Below the pieces are notes generated by a model that was not told the origin of the DNA, made no database searches, and was given only the letters and a program-made list of their open reading frames with translations. The translations under genes and the position numbers were made by a program. Shown in pieces: positions 9,359 to 17,819 of a stretch of DNA of 64,000 bases (position 1 is its first letter; each line of letters opens with the position of its first letter). Source of the DNA: Streptomyces sp. NBC_00376 (GTDB lineage: Bacteria > Actinomycetota > Actinomycetes > Streptomycetales > Streptomycetaceae); NCBI RefSeq assembly GCF_036077095.1, contig NZ_CP107960.1:6014001-6078000 (forward strand), written 5' to 3'.

Positions 9359-10724
9359 AGGCGCCCGCCCCGCGCTCCTCACGGATCTCGGAGACCACCC
9401 GCGCGGCCGTCCGCCGCACCGCGTCGGTCTCGGTCAGGAAGTGCCAGTAGTCGGGGTGACGCCCGTCGAGCCCGGCGACGGCGCGGTCCAGCCGGGCCAC
9501 GGCATCGTCCAGCGGTCGGGCATGGCGCGGATCGGGCGTGCTCCGGCCGTCCATGGCCAGGCGCTGCGCGTCGCGGACCGCGAACCGGGTCCGCTGGATC
9601 TCCTGCTGCGGATCCTTGGCCACGCCGTCCAGCTGGTGCAGCCGGTCACCGGCCGCGGACACCGCCTCGTCCGTCGCGTTCAGCAAGGCGCGGACCGTGC
9701 TCAGCCGGGACGTCGCATCGGCCCACCGCTGCTCGTCCCGCGCCTGGGCGGCCTCCTTCAGCTTCTCCTCGGCCTGCCGCACATTGACGGCCGCCTGCTC
9801 GGGAACGGGCTGGAGGTCCTGCCAGCACGCCGCCGAGAACCGCCGCCGCAACTCGCTCAGCACCGGCTCCACCGACCCCGCCCGGGTCGTCAACGCCTGG
9901 GCGCGCGTACGCAACGACACCAGCCGGTGGTCGATCTCGGCGGCCCGCTCGGGCAGCTTGGCCGCCTCGGCCCGTACCGCCTCCGCATCGCGCAGCACCC
10001 GATCGGCACGCTGCAGGGTCTCCGCGACGCCGTGCCGGCCGGCGCCCTGGTTGAGCTTGGTCAGCTCGGGGGCGAGAGCCGCCAGCCGGGCGGCGAGATC
10101 ATCCGCCCGCAGCCCGGACGCGCGCACCGTGTCGAGAGCGTTGCTCGCACCCAGCAGAGCCTGCCGGGCCCGCTCCACGGCGGGCGCGAGCCGCGCGAGC
10201 TGCGTCTCCGCACTGCCCAGCAGCGGACCGAGCCCCTGCGCGAACCGGTCCAGCTCGGCCTTGACCCGTACCAGCTCGTCCTTGGCCGTGGTCAGCTCGG
10301 CCCGCGCGCGGGAGGCGACCGAGTGCTCCAGATCGTCCCGGTCCAGGTCGTGCGCGTCGACTGCCGTGATGTACGTATGGCTGACCTCGTCGATCCGCCG
10401 CCCGAGAGCGGCGAAGTCGTCCACGGCCTTGCGCGCGGCGGGCGAGCTGTCCACCGCGGTGATCGTCTCGATGGAGATCCGCAGATCGCGCTGGGCCGTG
10501 TCCAGCTCGTAGAAGGCCGAGGCGGCGGCGTCCTTCGCGGCCTGCGCCTCGGCGCGCTGACTCTCCCCGCGCCCGCCGAACCAGCGCCTCGTACCACCAC
10601 CCGCGAAGGCGGCCGGCAACGCGGCGGCGAGCAGCGGCACCGGCAACAGCATCAGCACGAAGACGTCCCTGACGGCGGAAACCCCACCCGCTCTCGCCCG
10701 CGGCTGCGCGTGTGTCGCCGTCAC
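9357..10724 (-). CDS. Membrane-anchored long coiled-coil protein, function unknown
   Basis: 455 residues from GTG 10724, which has GGAGAGG just upstream. Residues ~12-42 form a single hydrophobic anchor (VFVLMLLPVPLLAAALPAAFA). The remaining ~400 residues are Ala/Glu/Arg-rich heptads interrupted by short breaks, predicted as a long coiled coil. No catalytic motif was seen. Similar anchored coiled-coil proteins are common in Streptomyces but uncharacterised; a scaffold or envelope role is a guess. Confidence 0.7.
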   Translation of the reverse strand: MTATHAQPRARAGGVSAVRDVFVLMLLPVPLLAAALPAAFAGGGTRRWFGGRGESQRAEAQAAKDAAASAFYELDTAQRDLRISIETITAVDSSPAARKAVDDFAALGRRIDEVSHTYITAVDAHDLDRDDLEHSVASRARAELTTAKDELVRVKAELDRFAQGLGPLLGSAETQLARLAPAVERARQALLGASNALDTVRASGLRADDLAARLAALAPELTKLNQGAGRHGVAETLQRADRVLRDAEAVRAEAAKLPERAAEIDHRLVSLRTRAQALTTRAGSVEPVLSELRRRFSAACWQDLQPVPEQAAVNVRQAEEKLKEAAQARDEQRWADATSRLSTVRALLNATDEAVSAAGDRLHQLDGVAKDPQQEIQRTRFAVRDAQRLAMDGRSTPDPRHARPLDDAVARLDRAVAGLDGRHPDYWHFLTETDAVRRTAARVVSEIREERGAGA

Positions 10725-10795
10725 ATCCCTCTCCCGTGCCGTTTCGCCCTGCCCGGTACATTCTCCCACCAGGTAAGGACGAACACACGGGCCGG

Positions 10796-11560
10796 TTAGT
10801 TCACGCTTCGGACGGTGACTTCGCCGTTGTCGCTCCGGGCCTTCACCACATGACCGCTGCCCTTGCCGCGCGGCACGTCCACCGAGGTGCGCCCGTTGTC
10901 GGCGGCGGCGTCCACCGCGTACTTCACGGAGCCGCCCGGAAGGCCGATGGTGATCGCCCCGTTGTCGCTCACGGTGTCCACGAGATCCGGCACGGCGGTG
11001 AACCCCAGCCGGATGCTGCCGTTGTCCGACCGCGCCGACACGGACCCGGCCGAGATCCCCTCGGCGACGATGGCACCGTTGTCGCTGGCCAGCCTGAGCG
11101 GCCCGGTGGAGTCCCGGACGGTCACCTTGCCGTTGTCGGCGGTGAGCGTGAGCGGCGTACGGAACCCGGAGGCGACGATCTTCCCGTCGTTCCCCTCCAC
11201 GACCACCGCCACCCCGCGCGGCACCTTCACCTGATGCTCCACAGCACAGTCACTGATCAGCGCATCGCACTTCACCCCGAGCGTGAGGGTGCCGTGCTGC
11301 ATCTCCCACCGGGGCTCGGGCCCGTCCCCGAACATCACCCAACCGTCGACCCGCCGGGTCACCTCGACCTTCTGCACATCGGCCGGCACGAGCTCCAGCG
11401 AGGACTGCCCGGAGCGGATGGTCAGCGTCTTCCCGCTCAACGCGAACGACTTGTGCTCGGCAGGCGCGTCGCTGACATCCGTACTGCCACAACCGGAAAG
11501 AACAAGAGCCATGAGCACGGCGCCACCGGACGCGATGAGAGTGCGGGTACGGACTGCCAC
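10796..11560 (-). CDS. DUF4097-type beta-repeat lipoprotein
   Basis: 254 residues. The signal peptide MAVRTRTLIASGGAVLMALV ends in lipobox LSGC, predicting a lipid-anchored surface protein. The mature part is built of repeated SDNG/ADNG strand turns (LTADNGKVTV, LASDNGAIVA, ARSDNGSIRL, VSDNGAITIG, AADNGRTSVD, ARSDNGEVTV), the signature of DUF4097 beta-solenoid proteins. Start is GTG 11560 with GGGGG about 10 bases upstream. Sits immediately left of the tRNA/prophage junction. Function unknown. Confidence 0.85.
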   Translation of the reverse strand: MAVRTRTLIASGGAVLMALVLSGCGSTDVSDAPAEHKSFALSGKTLTIRSGQSSLELVPADVQKVEVTRRVDGWVMFGDGPEPRWEMQHGTLTLGVKCDALISDCAVEHQVKVPRGVAVVVEGNDGKIVASGFRTPLTLTADNGKVTVRDSTGPLRLASDNGAIVAEGISAGSVSARSDNGSIRLGFTAVPDLVDTVSDNGAITIGLPGGSVKYAVDAAADNGRTSVDVPRGKGSGHVVKARSDNGEVTVRSVN

Positions 11561-11770
11561 GATGATCTTTCCCCCAGGTCGTACGGCGGACGCTCCGATT
11601 CTGCGACCCTCACCGTACGTACGCCCCCGCCCCCACCAGAATCCGGACGGCCACCGTACGGGGGTGGGGATAACCCCCGCCCTCGCACGTCGAGGGGCTT
11701 CCTGTTCGCTGCTGCCGGGAATCGTTTGTGACCACGGGCCGTAGTCCATGTACGCTGTTGCCTCATCCAC

Positions 11771-11845
11771 GGGTGCGTAGCTCAGGGGTAGAGCGCTGCT
11801 CTTACAAAGCAGATGTCGGCGGTTCGAAACCGTCCGCGCCCACCA
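11771..11845 (+). tRNA. tRNA-Val (anticodon UAC), intact, at attL
   Basis: The 75-base cloverleaf includes an encoded CCA. Acceptor arms GGGTGCG and CGCGCCC pair with one G-T wobble. The anticodon stem CTGCT/AGCAG encloses loop CTTACAA with anticodon TAC. The T-arm contains GGTTCGAAACC. The 3' part from 11800 is shared with attR, so after integration the 3' part of the functional gene is contributed by the phage. The phage also supplies the terminator at 11856. Confidence 0.95.
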
Positions 11846-11846
11846 G
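11800..11846. other. attL core (47 bp, 3' half of tRNA-Val)
   Basis: Begins TCTTACAAAGCAG in the anticodon arm and ends CGCCCACCAG just past the CCA. It is identical to 51775-51821. The base preceding it differs between the ends (C at attL, T at attR), which fixes the left limit. Confidence 0.93.
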
Positions 11847-11855
11847 CCAGAAAAG

Positions 11856-11890
11856 AAACCCCAGGTCAGGGCTCACCTGACCTGGGGTTT
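11856..11890 (+). terminator. Phage-borne terminator for the reconstituted tRNA
   Basis: Perfect 15-bp stem (AAACCCCAGGTCAGG / CCTGACCTGGGGTTT) with a 5-base loop, followed by TTTCTTC. It lies on the phage side of attL and replaces the chromosomal terminator that was displaced to 51825-51858. Confidence 0.85.
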
Positions 11891-11952
11891 CTTCATGCCT
11901 ACGTTCTGACCCCGTGCTGAGTACGTAATGCCAACACACCCAGTACGGGGTG

Positions 11953-11973
11953 CCGTCCCCTAAATCTCTCCTA
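11953..11973. repeat. 21-bp direct repeat, left copy (candidate integrase arm site)
   Basis: The sequence CCGTCCCCTAAATCTCTCC plus TA recurs exactly at 51703-51723. The copies sit 107 bp inside attL and 52 bp inside attR. Repeats flanking the core within both prophage ends are what arm-type integrase or excisionase sites look like; binding is untested. Confidence 0.55.
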
Positions 11974-12022
11974 CGGAACGACCAGGAACCCGCAGGTCAG
12001 ACCGCGGATTCCCCGCACAACG

Positions 12023-12055
12023 AAGCGGCCCGCCCCTAATTGGGGCGGGCCGCTT
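12023..12055. terminator. Strong hairpin after repressor gene
   Basis: Perfect 14-bp stem AAGCGGCCCGCCCC / GGGGCGGGCCGCTT with a 5-base loop TAATT. Located 14 bases beyond the stop of the minus-strand repressor at 12069, so most likely its terminator. Confidence 0.8.
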
Positions 12056-12068
12056 CTTCGCGTCCGAA

Positions 12069-12581
12069 CTACGCGACCGACTCCGGCGGCTCGTCAGTGT
12101 CAACGCGCACCTCAATCTCGTGCAGTTGCGGCTGCGCCCGCCGCCACGCTTCCAGAGCGGCCTGGATCTCCTCGGGCGACCCGCCCTCCTTGCCGCGGGC
12201 GACGACAACGGCCTGCCCGCCACCGGGCAGCCGGATCACCATCGTGTCCAGCAGCGGGCCGGACGCCAGCTCTTCGGCCACGCGGAGGGGGAGACCGTCA
12301 GGGACAGGGGCGCCTGGCTCGGAGGTGGCTGATTCCGAGTCAGCCGTGCGGGTCGGCTCGCCGCCGGCCAGCACCTGCTCCACGCTGTCGTCAGTCCAGC
12401 CGACGAGGCGGGCATAGGCCCGGTGTGTCGGAGTGACCCTGCCGAAAGCCTTGCCGCGCTCGATGTTCTGCACGGTGGCACGCGAGACGTCGAGGGCGCG
12501 CTGCACATCGTCCTGCGTCAGTCGCGGCTCGTGTGTGGCGCGTGCGGCCTTGAATGCCTCGCCTAGGCGTACCCAGTCCAT
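12069..12581 (-). CDS. XRE-family HTH regulator, candidate prophage repressor
   Basis: 170 residues. Residues ~8-55 form an XRE helix-turn-helix (TQDDVQRALDVSRATVQNIERGKAFGRV). The C-terminal half is acidic and lacks an obvious LexA/S24 Ser-Lys protease, so RecA-triggered self-cleavage is not indicated. It is the only leftward gene of the left arm and opposes the early operon across a 215-bp control region with repeated GTAGGC motifs. This is the position of a cI-like lysogeny repressor; that function is inferred from position. Confidence 0.8.
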   Translation of the reverse strand: MDWVRLGEAFKAARATHEPRLTQDDVQRALDVSRATVQNIERGKAFGRVTPTHRAYARLVGWTDDSVEQVLAGGEPTRTADSESATSEPGAPVPDGLPLRVAEELASGPLLDTMVIRLPGGGQAVVVARGKEGGSPEEIQAALEAWRRAQPQLHEIEVRVDTDEPPESVA

Positions 12582-12796
12582 GAGTCCTCATCATGCCCCA
12601 TCGGTAGGCCCACCGATAGCTCAGCTTTGAGTCTTTGACCTGCATATAGGTAGGCATATGCCGCTCACTCCGGCGCACAAATTGGTTCATCTGTGCGCCC
12701 CACTTGCTACCTGGTGCCTACATCAGTGTTAGTGCGGGCTCAAAAAGTAGGCATGGAGGGTTGCATGGGTATGCCCAAGGGCCTACTGTTTGAGCT
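12582..12796. promoter_or_regulatory. Divergent control region of lysogeny switch
   Basis: Five copies of the hexamer GTAGGC or its complement lie at 12604, 12650, 12716 (reverse), 12747 and 12781 (reverse). A perfect 8-bp inverted repeat GGCGCACA/TGTGCGCC with a 12-base spacer lies at 12672-12699. A rightward sigma-70-like promoter is visible as TTGCTA (12704) - 17 bases - TGTTAG (12727), with one hexamer inside the spacer and one just past the start site. These are plausible operators for the two flanking HTH proteins; none is tested. Confidence 0.55.
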
Positions 12797-13249
12797 GTGA
12801 GACCGCACGGACCCGCATTCAAAGCCCTCCGCAAGGCTCAAGGTTTGAGCCTTCGCGGGCTACAGGACGCCACTGGACTCGATCGCCGCTACCTCTCGCG
12901 CCTGGAGAGAGCGGAGGTCGGCGCCATCGCGGCGGAGCGGGCCGATGCGCTCGCCGGCGCCCTCGGGGTGCCGACCGAAGCCATCGCTGATGAAGGAGAT
13001 CCCACCGTGACCGCCGAGGCCATCGAGGCGCCCGTCGTCGACCTCGACGACGAGCTCAAGCGCTACACCCCCGAGCAGATCGCAGAGCTGGGCTGGCTCC
13101 CCTGGTCCGCTCGCAAGATCAAGGAACTGGCGTACGCCCGCGAGATCTACGCGCACCGCGACGGTGGCCGAATCACGCTCACCCGCGAGGACGTCCGACG
13201 CACGTCGGTCCTCGGCGCGATCGAGCCGTTTCAGGGCCCCGCCGCCTGA
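12797..13249 (+). CDS. XRE HTH fused to excisionase/MerR-like winged helix
   Basis: 150 residues from GTG 12797. The N-terminal XRE domain (residues ~5-60: FKALRKAQGLSLRGLQDATG, LDRRYLSRLERAEVG) is followed by a linker and a second DNA-binding unit. The latter is YTPEQIAELGWLPWSARKIK ... HRDGGRITLTREDVRR, which reads like an excisionase-type MerR-like helix plus wing. As the first rightward gene opposite the repressor it is placed as a Cro-like protein. The second domain suggests it may also act as recombination directionality factor, since no separate Xis is seen. Confidence 0.75.
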   Translation: MRPHGPAFKALRKAQGLSLRGLQDATGLDRRYLSRLERAEVGAIAAERADALAGALGVPTEAIADEGDPTVTAEAIEAPVVDLDDELKRYTPEQIAELGWLPWSARKIKELAYAREIYAHRDGGRITLTREDVRRTSVLGAIEPFQGPAA

Positions 13250-13338
13250 CCCATCACGTACAGCGGGGCCGCACAGACCATGCCCGGTCCGGCGACCCCT
13301 CGGCACACCTCAACACACATCAGAAAGAAGAGGTCACC

Positions 13339-13707
13339 GTGAGCACACAGATTACCGCCCCGACCGCCCCGGACATGGGCGTGCAGCAGCGCATCTCGTA
13401 CATGACGGCGCTGTCGCTGGCGGAGATGATTATCAGCGAGTCGACCGTCATGCCGGCCAGCTTTGTCATCGAGGTGGTGGAGCACAGGCCGACCAAGCCG
13501 GCGATTCGGTTCTACTTCCACCAGGACCCGGCCGCCGTGCGGGAGTTCGCGGACGAGCGGTGGATGGACGTCACGGCCGAGACCCGCGACGACGGGTCGG
13601 TGTACACCGAGGCTCGCGGCGGTCTGTGCCGTGGAGTGCTGGTGACGGCGTGGACGCTGATGCCCGCCGAGGCGATCGTGGCTGTTGCCGACGAGGTGGC
13701 CGCATGA
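13339..13707 (+). CDS. Hypothetical early phage protein
   Basis: 122 residues from GTG 13339, preceded by AGAAAGAAGAGG. No recognised motif; mixed alpha/beta composition with a central acidic/aromatic segment (IRFYFHQDP, EFADERWMDV). Its stop overlaps the next ATG (ATGA), the first of a long run of such overlaps that marks the early operon. Confidence 0.7.
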   Translation: MSTQITAPTAPDMGVQQRISYMTALSLAEMIISESTVMPASFVIEVVEHRPTKPAIRFYFHQDPAAVREFADERWMDVTAETRDDGSVYTEARGGLCRGVLVTAWTLMPAEAIVAVADEVAA

Positions 13708-14903
13708 ACGCCCCGATGACGCCCGCCCGTCTGGCGGAGATCCTGGCCCGTGCCGAGGCTGCGACGCCGGGTCCGTGGTGCACGGACTCGTGGGAGATCT
13801 ACCAGGGCGCCGAGTACGAGGCGGGCGCCGAGTGGATTGGCGAGACGTGCCGGGGTGTGGCTGGTGCGGCCGACCTGGAGCAGGACCGGGCCACCGCGTC
13901 GTTCGTCGCCAGCGCCCGTACGGACGTGCCGGATCTGGTCGCGGTGGTACGGCTGCTGACGGCCGAGCGTGACGGGCTGCGGGCCCAGGTCACTGGGTTG
14001 GAGCGGTCCGCCGTGCTGGCTGAGGAGGACTATCAGCGGATCGTCCGTGGCGCCTGCCTGGTCGAGAGCCAGCTGCGGGCCCGGATCGCTGAGCTGGAGG
14101 CCCTGCAACTGGGCTCCGTCGACGGCCGCATGTCCGCGACGTGCGACAACCCAGAGCACCCGACATGGCTGCGAGCGGCAGACGACACACGGAGTTGCCC
14201 GTGGTGCGTGGTCGCCGAGCTGGAAGCGGCGCAGGCCGCCGCCATCGCCGACCGGGACGCGCAGATCATCGCCTGGCTTGGGAAGAAGTCCCGCGAGTAC
14301 CGCAGCACTGGCAGCAGACAGCACGCGTTGCAGGCGGACGCGATCGACGTGATGGCGTCGAAGATCTCGCGCGGCGCGGTCCGGCCGGCACCTTCCGCCG
14401 CTCCGGCCGAGGATCAGCACGGCCCCGTCTCCTTCGCCGAGTTGGCGGTCGGCCATCGCGTCCGGTTCGTCACCGCCGACAACGGATTCGGCGGCATGGG
14501 CGAGGTCTGGCGCACCGGCACGATCACCCGGATCACCACAAAGACGATCGCCGTCGACTGCGACGAGAACCTGCTCGGCGACACGGCCGTTCTGCGCGAC
14601 GCCGAGTGGAGCGCGCGAGCCGTACACCGTGCCCCGGCCGAGGACCCGCACGACTCCCCGCTGCACCACGAGTACGAGACCGGCCGCGACCTGCCGTCGA
14701 TGACGGCCGACGAGTGGAACGAGCGGTACCCGGTCGGTACCCCGGTCCTCGCGTACCCCGGCACCCGTGACGACGAGCCCTTGGACACCGTGACCCGCAC
14801 CCCGGCGTGGACGCTTGGCCACGGTGCGGCGGTCGTGTCCGTCGAGGGCGAGGCCGGCGGGATCCACCTGACGCACGTCGACCCGATGGGCGGTGGCCTG
14901 TGA
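13704..14903 (+). CDS. Hypothetical phage protein with Cys motifs, 399 residues
   Basis: N-terminal part resembles the repetitive LAEILARAEAATPGPWC ... RTDVPDLVAVVRLLTAERDGLRAQV family of actinophage ead/Ea22-like proteins: helical with coiled coil. It has a CDNPEH / CPWCVVAELEA cysteine pair near residues 150-175. The C-terminal 150 residues contain a small beta domain (HRVRFVTADNGFGG ... ITRITTKTIAVDCDENLLG). Coupled by ATGA to the previous gene and GTGA to the next. Function unknown; a modular accessory protein. Confidence 0.7.
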   Translation: MNAPMTPARLAEILARAEAATPGPWCTDSWEIYQGAEYEAGAEWIGETCRGVAGAADLEQDRATASFVASARTDVPDLVAVVRLLTAERDGLRAQVTGLERSAVLAEEDYQRIVRGACLVESQLRARIAELEALQLGSVDGRMSATCDNPEHPTWLRAADDTRSCPWCVVAELEAAQAAAIADRDAQIIAWLGKKSREYRSTGSRQHALQADAIDVMASKISRGAVRPAPSAAPAEDQHGPVSFAELAVGHRVRFVTADNGFGGMGEVWRTGTITRITTKTIAVDCDENLLGDTAVLRDAEWSARAVHRAPAEDPHDSPLHHEYETGRDLPSMTADEWNERYPVGTPVLAYPGTRDDEPLDTVTRTPAWTLGHGAAVVSVEGEAGGIHLTHVDPMGGGL

Positions 14904-15139
14904 GCGCCTCCGACCGTCTCACCCTGCTCCGCCGCGCGATCCGCGACCGCGGCACCGCCCCGTGGACGACGCGCATGGTGCAGCAGCTGTACCGGGCCCG
15001 CGGGTACGACGCCCCGCTGCGGAAGACCGCCCGCGACGACCTCGCGACCCTGCACCGCCAGGGCCTCCTCATTCTCGACGACACCGACCCCGGCCGCCGG
15101 GTGTTCCGCCTCAACCACGCCCACGGAGACGCCCGATGA
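14900..15139 (+). CDS. Small winged-helix-like protein
   Basis: 79 residues from GTG 14900, overlapping the previous stop. The sequence RLTLLRRAIRDRGTAPWTTR ... ARDDLATLHRQGLLILDD is consistent with a compact winged helix (three helices then a hairpin, GRRVFRLN). Probably a DNA-binding regulator of the early region; not recognised more closely. Confidence 0.65.
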   Translation: MSASDRLTLLRRAIRDRGTAPWTTRMVQQLYRARGYDAPLRKTARDDLATLHRQGLLILDDTDPGRRVFRLNHAHGDAR

Positions 15140-15705
15140 AGTGCGAAGATCAGCTGTACAACGACGGCGAGACGTACTCCTCCCGTGACTGCCAGCTCCA
15201 GCTGGGTCACGCGGGACACCACGAGTACTTCGGGCAGAAGTACCCCCGCCCCGTGCCGGCCGAGCCGGACGCCGACGTCGCCGACCTGATCGAGCGGGCC
15301 GCCCGCAAGCATGGTGCGTGGGACCTGGGCGAGATGCAGTGGCCGATCATCGTCGAGGTCACCAGCGTCTACGTCATCAAGGCGCCCGGTGCGACCGAGG
15401 ACGACGCACTGGAGTACTGGGCTGACAGTGGCGAGTACCCCGACCTGGACGGTGAGCAGGCGATCGACGGCGGGTCCGAGATCCGTCGAGTCGACCGGTG
15501 GCAGCGCGGGAGCCTGACCGGTGCCCCGATCGGACCGGAGATCGCTTGCCCTGGCTGCGGCAAGTTGGCCATGCGCCGCGAGTGGTATCACGACCCGTTC
15601 CGGAAGTGCCACGGTCCGATCGAGTGGCGCGAGAACACCAATGCGAGGGCGCTCCAGTGGCGCTACCGCCGCGAGTTCAAGGCCACCCCTGCGAGCGCGG
15701 CATGA
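15136..15705 (+). CDS. Hypothetical protein with C-terminal zinc-ribbon
   Basis: 189 residues. An N-terminal Cys/His set (MKCEDQL, DCQLQLGHAGHH) and a C-terminal CPGCGKLAMRREWYHDPFRKC suggest two metal-binding knuckles around a central beta segment (PIIVEVTSVYVIKAPGATED). ATGA-coupled on both sides. Function unknown. Confidence 0.65.
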   Translation: MKCEDQLYNDGETYSSRDCQLQLGHAGHHEYFGQKYPRPVPAEPDADVADLIERAARKHGAWDLGEMQWPIIVEVTSVYVIKAPGATEDDALEYWADSGEYPDLDGEQAIDGGSEIRRVDRWQRGSLTGAPIGPEIACPGCGKLAMRREWYHDPFRKCHGPIEWRENTNARALQWRYRREFKATPASAA

Positions 15706-15905
15706 GCGACCGCCCGAGCACGTTCGCCGGAACCTGGTCCCGCGCTCAGCAGGACGGCATCGGCCAGTCCCGCCGCGAGGTGCAGGACCGAGCCAGCTAC
15801 GACCACGACCCCGCCGCCGGGTGCTCCTTCCTCCTCATCCTCGCCCTGCCCCTCGCCGGGCTGCTGCTCGCCGCCCTCCTCCACACCACCGGAGTCACTG
15901 CATGA
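15702..15905 (+). CDS. Small single-pass membrane protein
   Basis: 67 residues. A polar N-terminal half is followed by one transmembrane helix (CSFLLILALPLAGLLLAALL, residues ~41-60) and a short tail. It lies inside the recombination operon, coupled by ATGA overlaps. No homologue recognised. Confidence 0.6.
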   Translation: MSDRPSTFAGTWSRAQQDGIGQSRREVQDRASYDHDPAAGCSFLLILALPLAGLLLAALLHTTGVTA

Positions 15906-16834
15906 CCACCACCGCGCCGGCCGGGGCTTCGGCCCCGGCCGCCGGGCCCACCGTCCTCGGATGGTTCGAGCCCGGCACCGACGAATGGCACGCCGCCCGC
16001 GCGGCCGGCATCGGCGGCTCCGAGATCGCCGCCGTCATGGGCATCAGCCCGTACGAGTCCCGGTTCTCCCTCTGGCACCGGAAGCAGGGGCTCATCGCCC
16101 CTGTCGAAGAGTCCGAGGAAATGTACTGGGGGAAGGTCCACGAGCCCGCGATCTGCGACCGGTTCGCCGACCTTCACCCCGACTGGGCCGTGTGCGAATC
16201 GGGCACATACGCCGCGGTCGAGCGCCCGTGGCAGATCGCCAACCCGGACCGGGTCCTTCACCCCATGAACAAGCCCGAGGAGTGGATCCCGCCGGCCGTG
16301 CTGGAGGCGAAGACCGCCCGCGACGACCACGGGTGGGGCAAGCCCGGCACCGACGACATCCCCGTCCACTACCGGGCTCAGTGCCTCTGGTACATGGACG
16401 TCCTCGGCGCCCGCACCTGTCACGTTGCGGTGCTGATCGCCGGGTCCGAATTCCGCGAGTACGTCGTCGAGTACGACGAGACCGACGCGCTCGCGATGCG
16501 TACCGCCGGGGCCGAGTTCATGCGGACCCTCGCGGCCGGTGAGCGGCCCGACATTGACGGCCACTCAGCCACGTTCCAGACCATCAAGGCCCTGCCCGAC
16601 GGCCAGGACGACATCGACATCGAGGTGTCGACCGCCCGCCGCGATCGGTACTTCGCCGCCCTCGACGCCGCCACGCAGGCCGAGGAGGAGAAGCGGGCCG
16701 CGGCCGGCCTCCTCCTCGACGAGATCGGGACGGGCCGCCGGGCCGTGTGCGAACGCCGCACGGTCGCAACCCGCACGGTCCGCGCCGGCCGTACCTACTC
16801 CCTTCAGCCCGCCTGGAACCGGAGCACCTCATGA
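15902..16834 (+). CDS. YqaJ-type viral recombinase (alkaline exonuclease)
   Basis: 310 residues. YqaJ/lambda-Exo-like nuclease: WHAARAAGIGGSEIAAVMGI is the family's N-terminal signature. The PD-(D/E)XK core is visible as VLEAKTARDDHGWG (E-x-K) after ANPDRVL, followed by Gln in YRAQCLWYMDV. It digests one DNA strand from ends to provide single strands for the RecT partner encoded directly downstream (ATGA overlap). Strong call from motif order and neighbour. Confidence 0.92.
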   Translation: MTTTAPAGASAPAAGPTVLGWFEPGTDEWHAARAAGIGGSEIAAVMGISPYESRFSLWHRKQGLIAPVEESEEMYWGKVHEPAICDRFADLHPDWAVCESGTYAAVERPWQIANPDRVLHPMNKPEEWIPPAVLEAKTARDDHGWGKPGTDDIPVHYRAQCLWYMDVLGARTCHVAVLIAGSEFREYVVEYDETDALAMRTAGAEFMRTLAAGERPDIDGHSATFQTIKALPDGQDDIDIEVSTARRDRYFAALDAATQAEEEKRAAAGLLLDEIGTGRRAVCERRTVATRTVRAGRTYSLQPAWNRSTS

Positions 16835-17625
16835 CCGAGACCATCGCCAACGCCATCGCCGTCCGCAACAACGGGCCCGAGGCTCTCGTTCGCCAGCACC
16901 GCGACGACCTCACCCTCGTCCTGCCCACCCACGTCAAGGGCGAGACCTGGATGCGCCTCGCCACCGGCGCTCTCCGCCGGGACGAGAACCTCCGCCGGAC
17001 CGCCACCCGCAACCCCGGCTCTCTCATGAACGCCCTGCTGGAATGCGCCCGCCTCGGCCACGAACCCGGCACCGAGTCCTTCTACCTGGTGCCTTTCGGT
17101 AACGAGGTCCAGGGCATCGAGGGCTACCGCGGCATCGTCGAGCGCATCTACCGCGCAGGTGCGGTGAAAGCAGTGAAGGCAGAAGTTGTCTACGCCAACG
17201 ACCACTTCGAGTACAGCCCCGACATGGACCGCCCCGTACACCGGCCGGACTACTTCGGCGACCGCGGCCCCATCATCGGCGCCTACGCCTACGGGGTGTT
17301 CGCCGACGGCTCCACCTCCAAAGTCATCGTGATCAACCGGGCGTACATCGACAAGGTCAAGAAGGAGTCCCGAGGCTCGGACCGTGCTTCGTCCCCGTGG
17401 GTGAAGTGGGAGGAGTCGATGGTTCTCAAGACGGTTGCTCGCCGCCTGGAGCCGTGGGTGCCGACGGCGGTGGAGTGGCGGACCGAAGTGCCCTCGGACC
17501 AGCCGTGGCCCGCGCTTCCTGTCGGGGACGGCCCGACGGCAATCGCCCCGGGTACGCCCGCCGGGGACGACGACGAGGACGAGGCGATCGAGGCCGAGTT
17601 CGTGGACGAGGAGGTGGCGCAGTGA
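16831..17625 (+). CDS. recT: RecT-family single-strand annealing protein
   Basis: 264 residues. RecT signature LMNALLECARLGHEPGTE with FYLVPFGNEVQGIEGYRGIVE, and the C-terminal SPWVKWEESMVLKTVARRLEPW. An acidic tail (DDDEDEAIEAEFVDEE) is typical and probably a protein-binding site. Together with the YqaJ nuclease it forms a two-component recombination system, likely used for end repair or circularisation of phage DNA. Confidence 0.93.
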   Translation: MTETIANAIAVRNNGPEALVRQHRDDLTLVLPTHVKGETWMRLATGALRRDENLRRTATRNPGSLMNALLECARLGHEPGTESFYLVPFGNEVQGIEGYRGIVERIYRAGAVKAVKAEVVYANDHFEYSPDMDRPVHRPDYFGDRGPIIGAYAYGVFADGSTSKVIVINRAYIDKVKKESRGSDRASSPWVKWEESMVLKTVARRLEPWVPTAVEWRTEVPSDQPWPALPVGDGPTAIAPGTPAGDDDEDEAIEAEFVDEEVAQ

Positions 17626-17819
17626 CGTTCCTCCGTCGCCTCTTCCGCCGCCCGGCGTCGGCCCCGGCCCCGGCCACGTTCAGCCCGACCGGTGTGCTCG
17701 ACGGCGCCCGGTGGCTGGTCTGCGACACCACCACCTGCGCCCACCTCACCACCCGCCACACCCCGCACGGCACCGCCTACCAGTGCACCCGCTGCGGCAC
17801 CACCAAGGGGGACCAGTGA
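17622..17819 (+). CDS. Small CxxxxC...CxxC zinc-ribbon protein
   Basis: 65 residues from GTG 17622. A basic start (MTFLRRLFRRPAS) precedes CDTTTCAHLTTRH ... YQCTRCGTTKG, giving a likely single zinc ribbon. Coupled by GTGA overlaps at both ends. Unrecognised beyond that. Confidence 0.65.
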   Translation: MTFLRRLFRRPASAPAPATFSPTGVLDGARWLVCDTTTCAHLTTRHTPHGTAYQCTRCGTTKGDQ

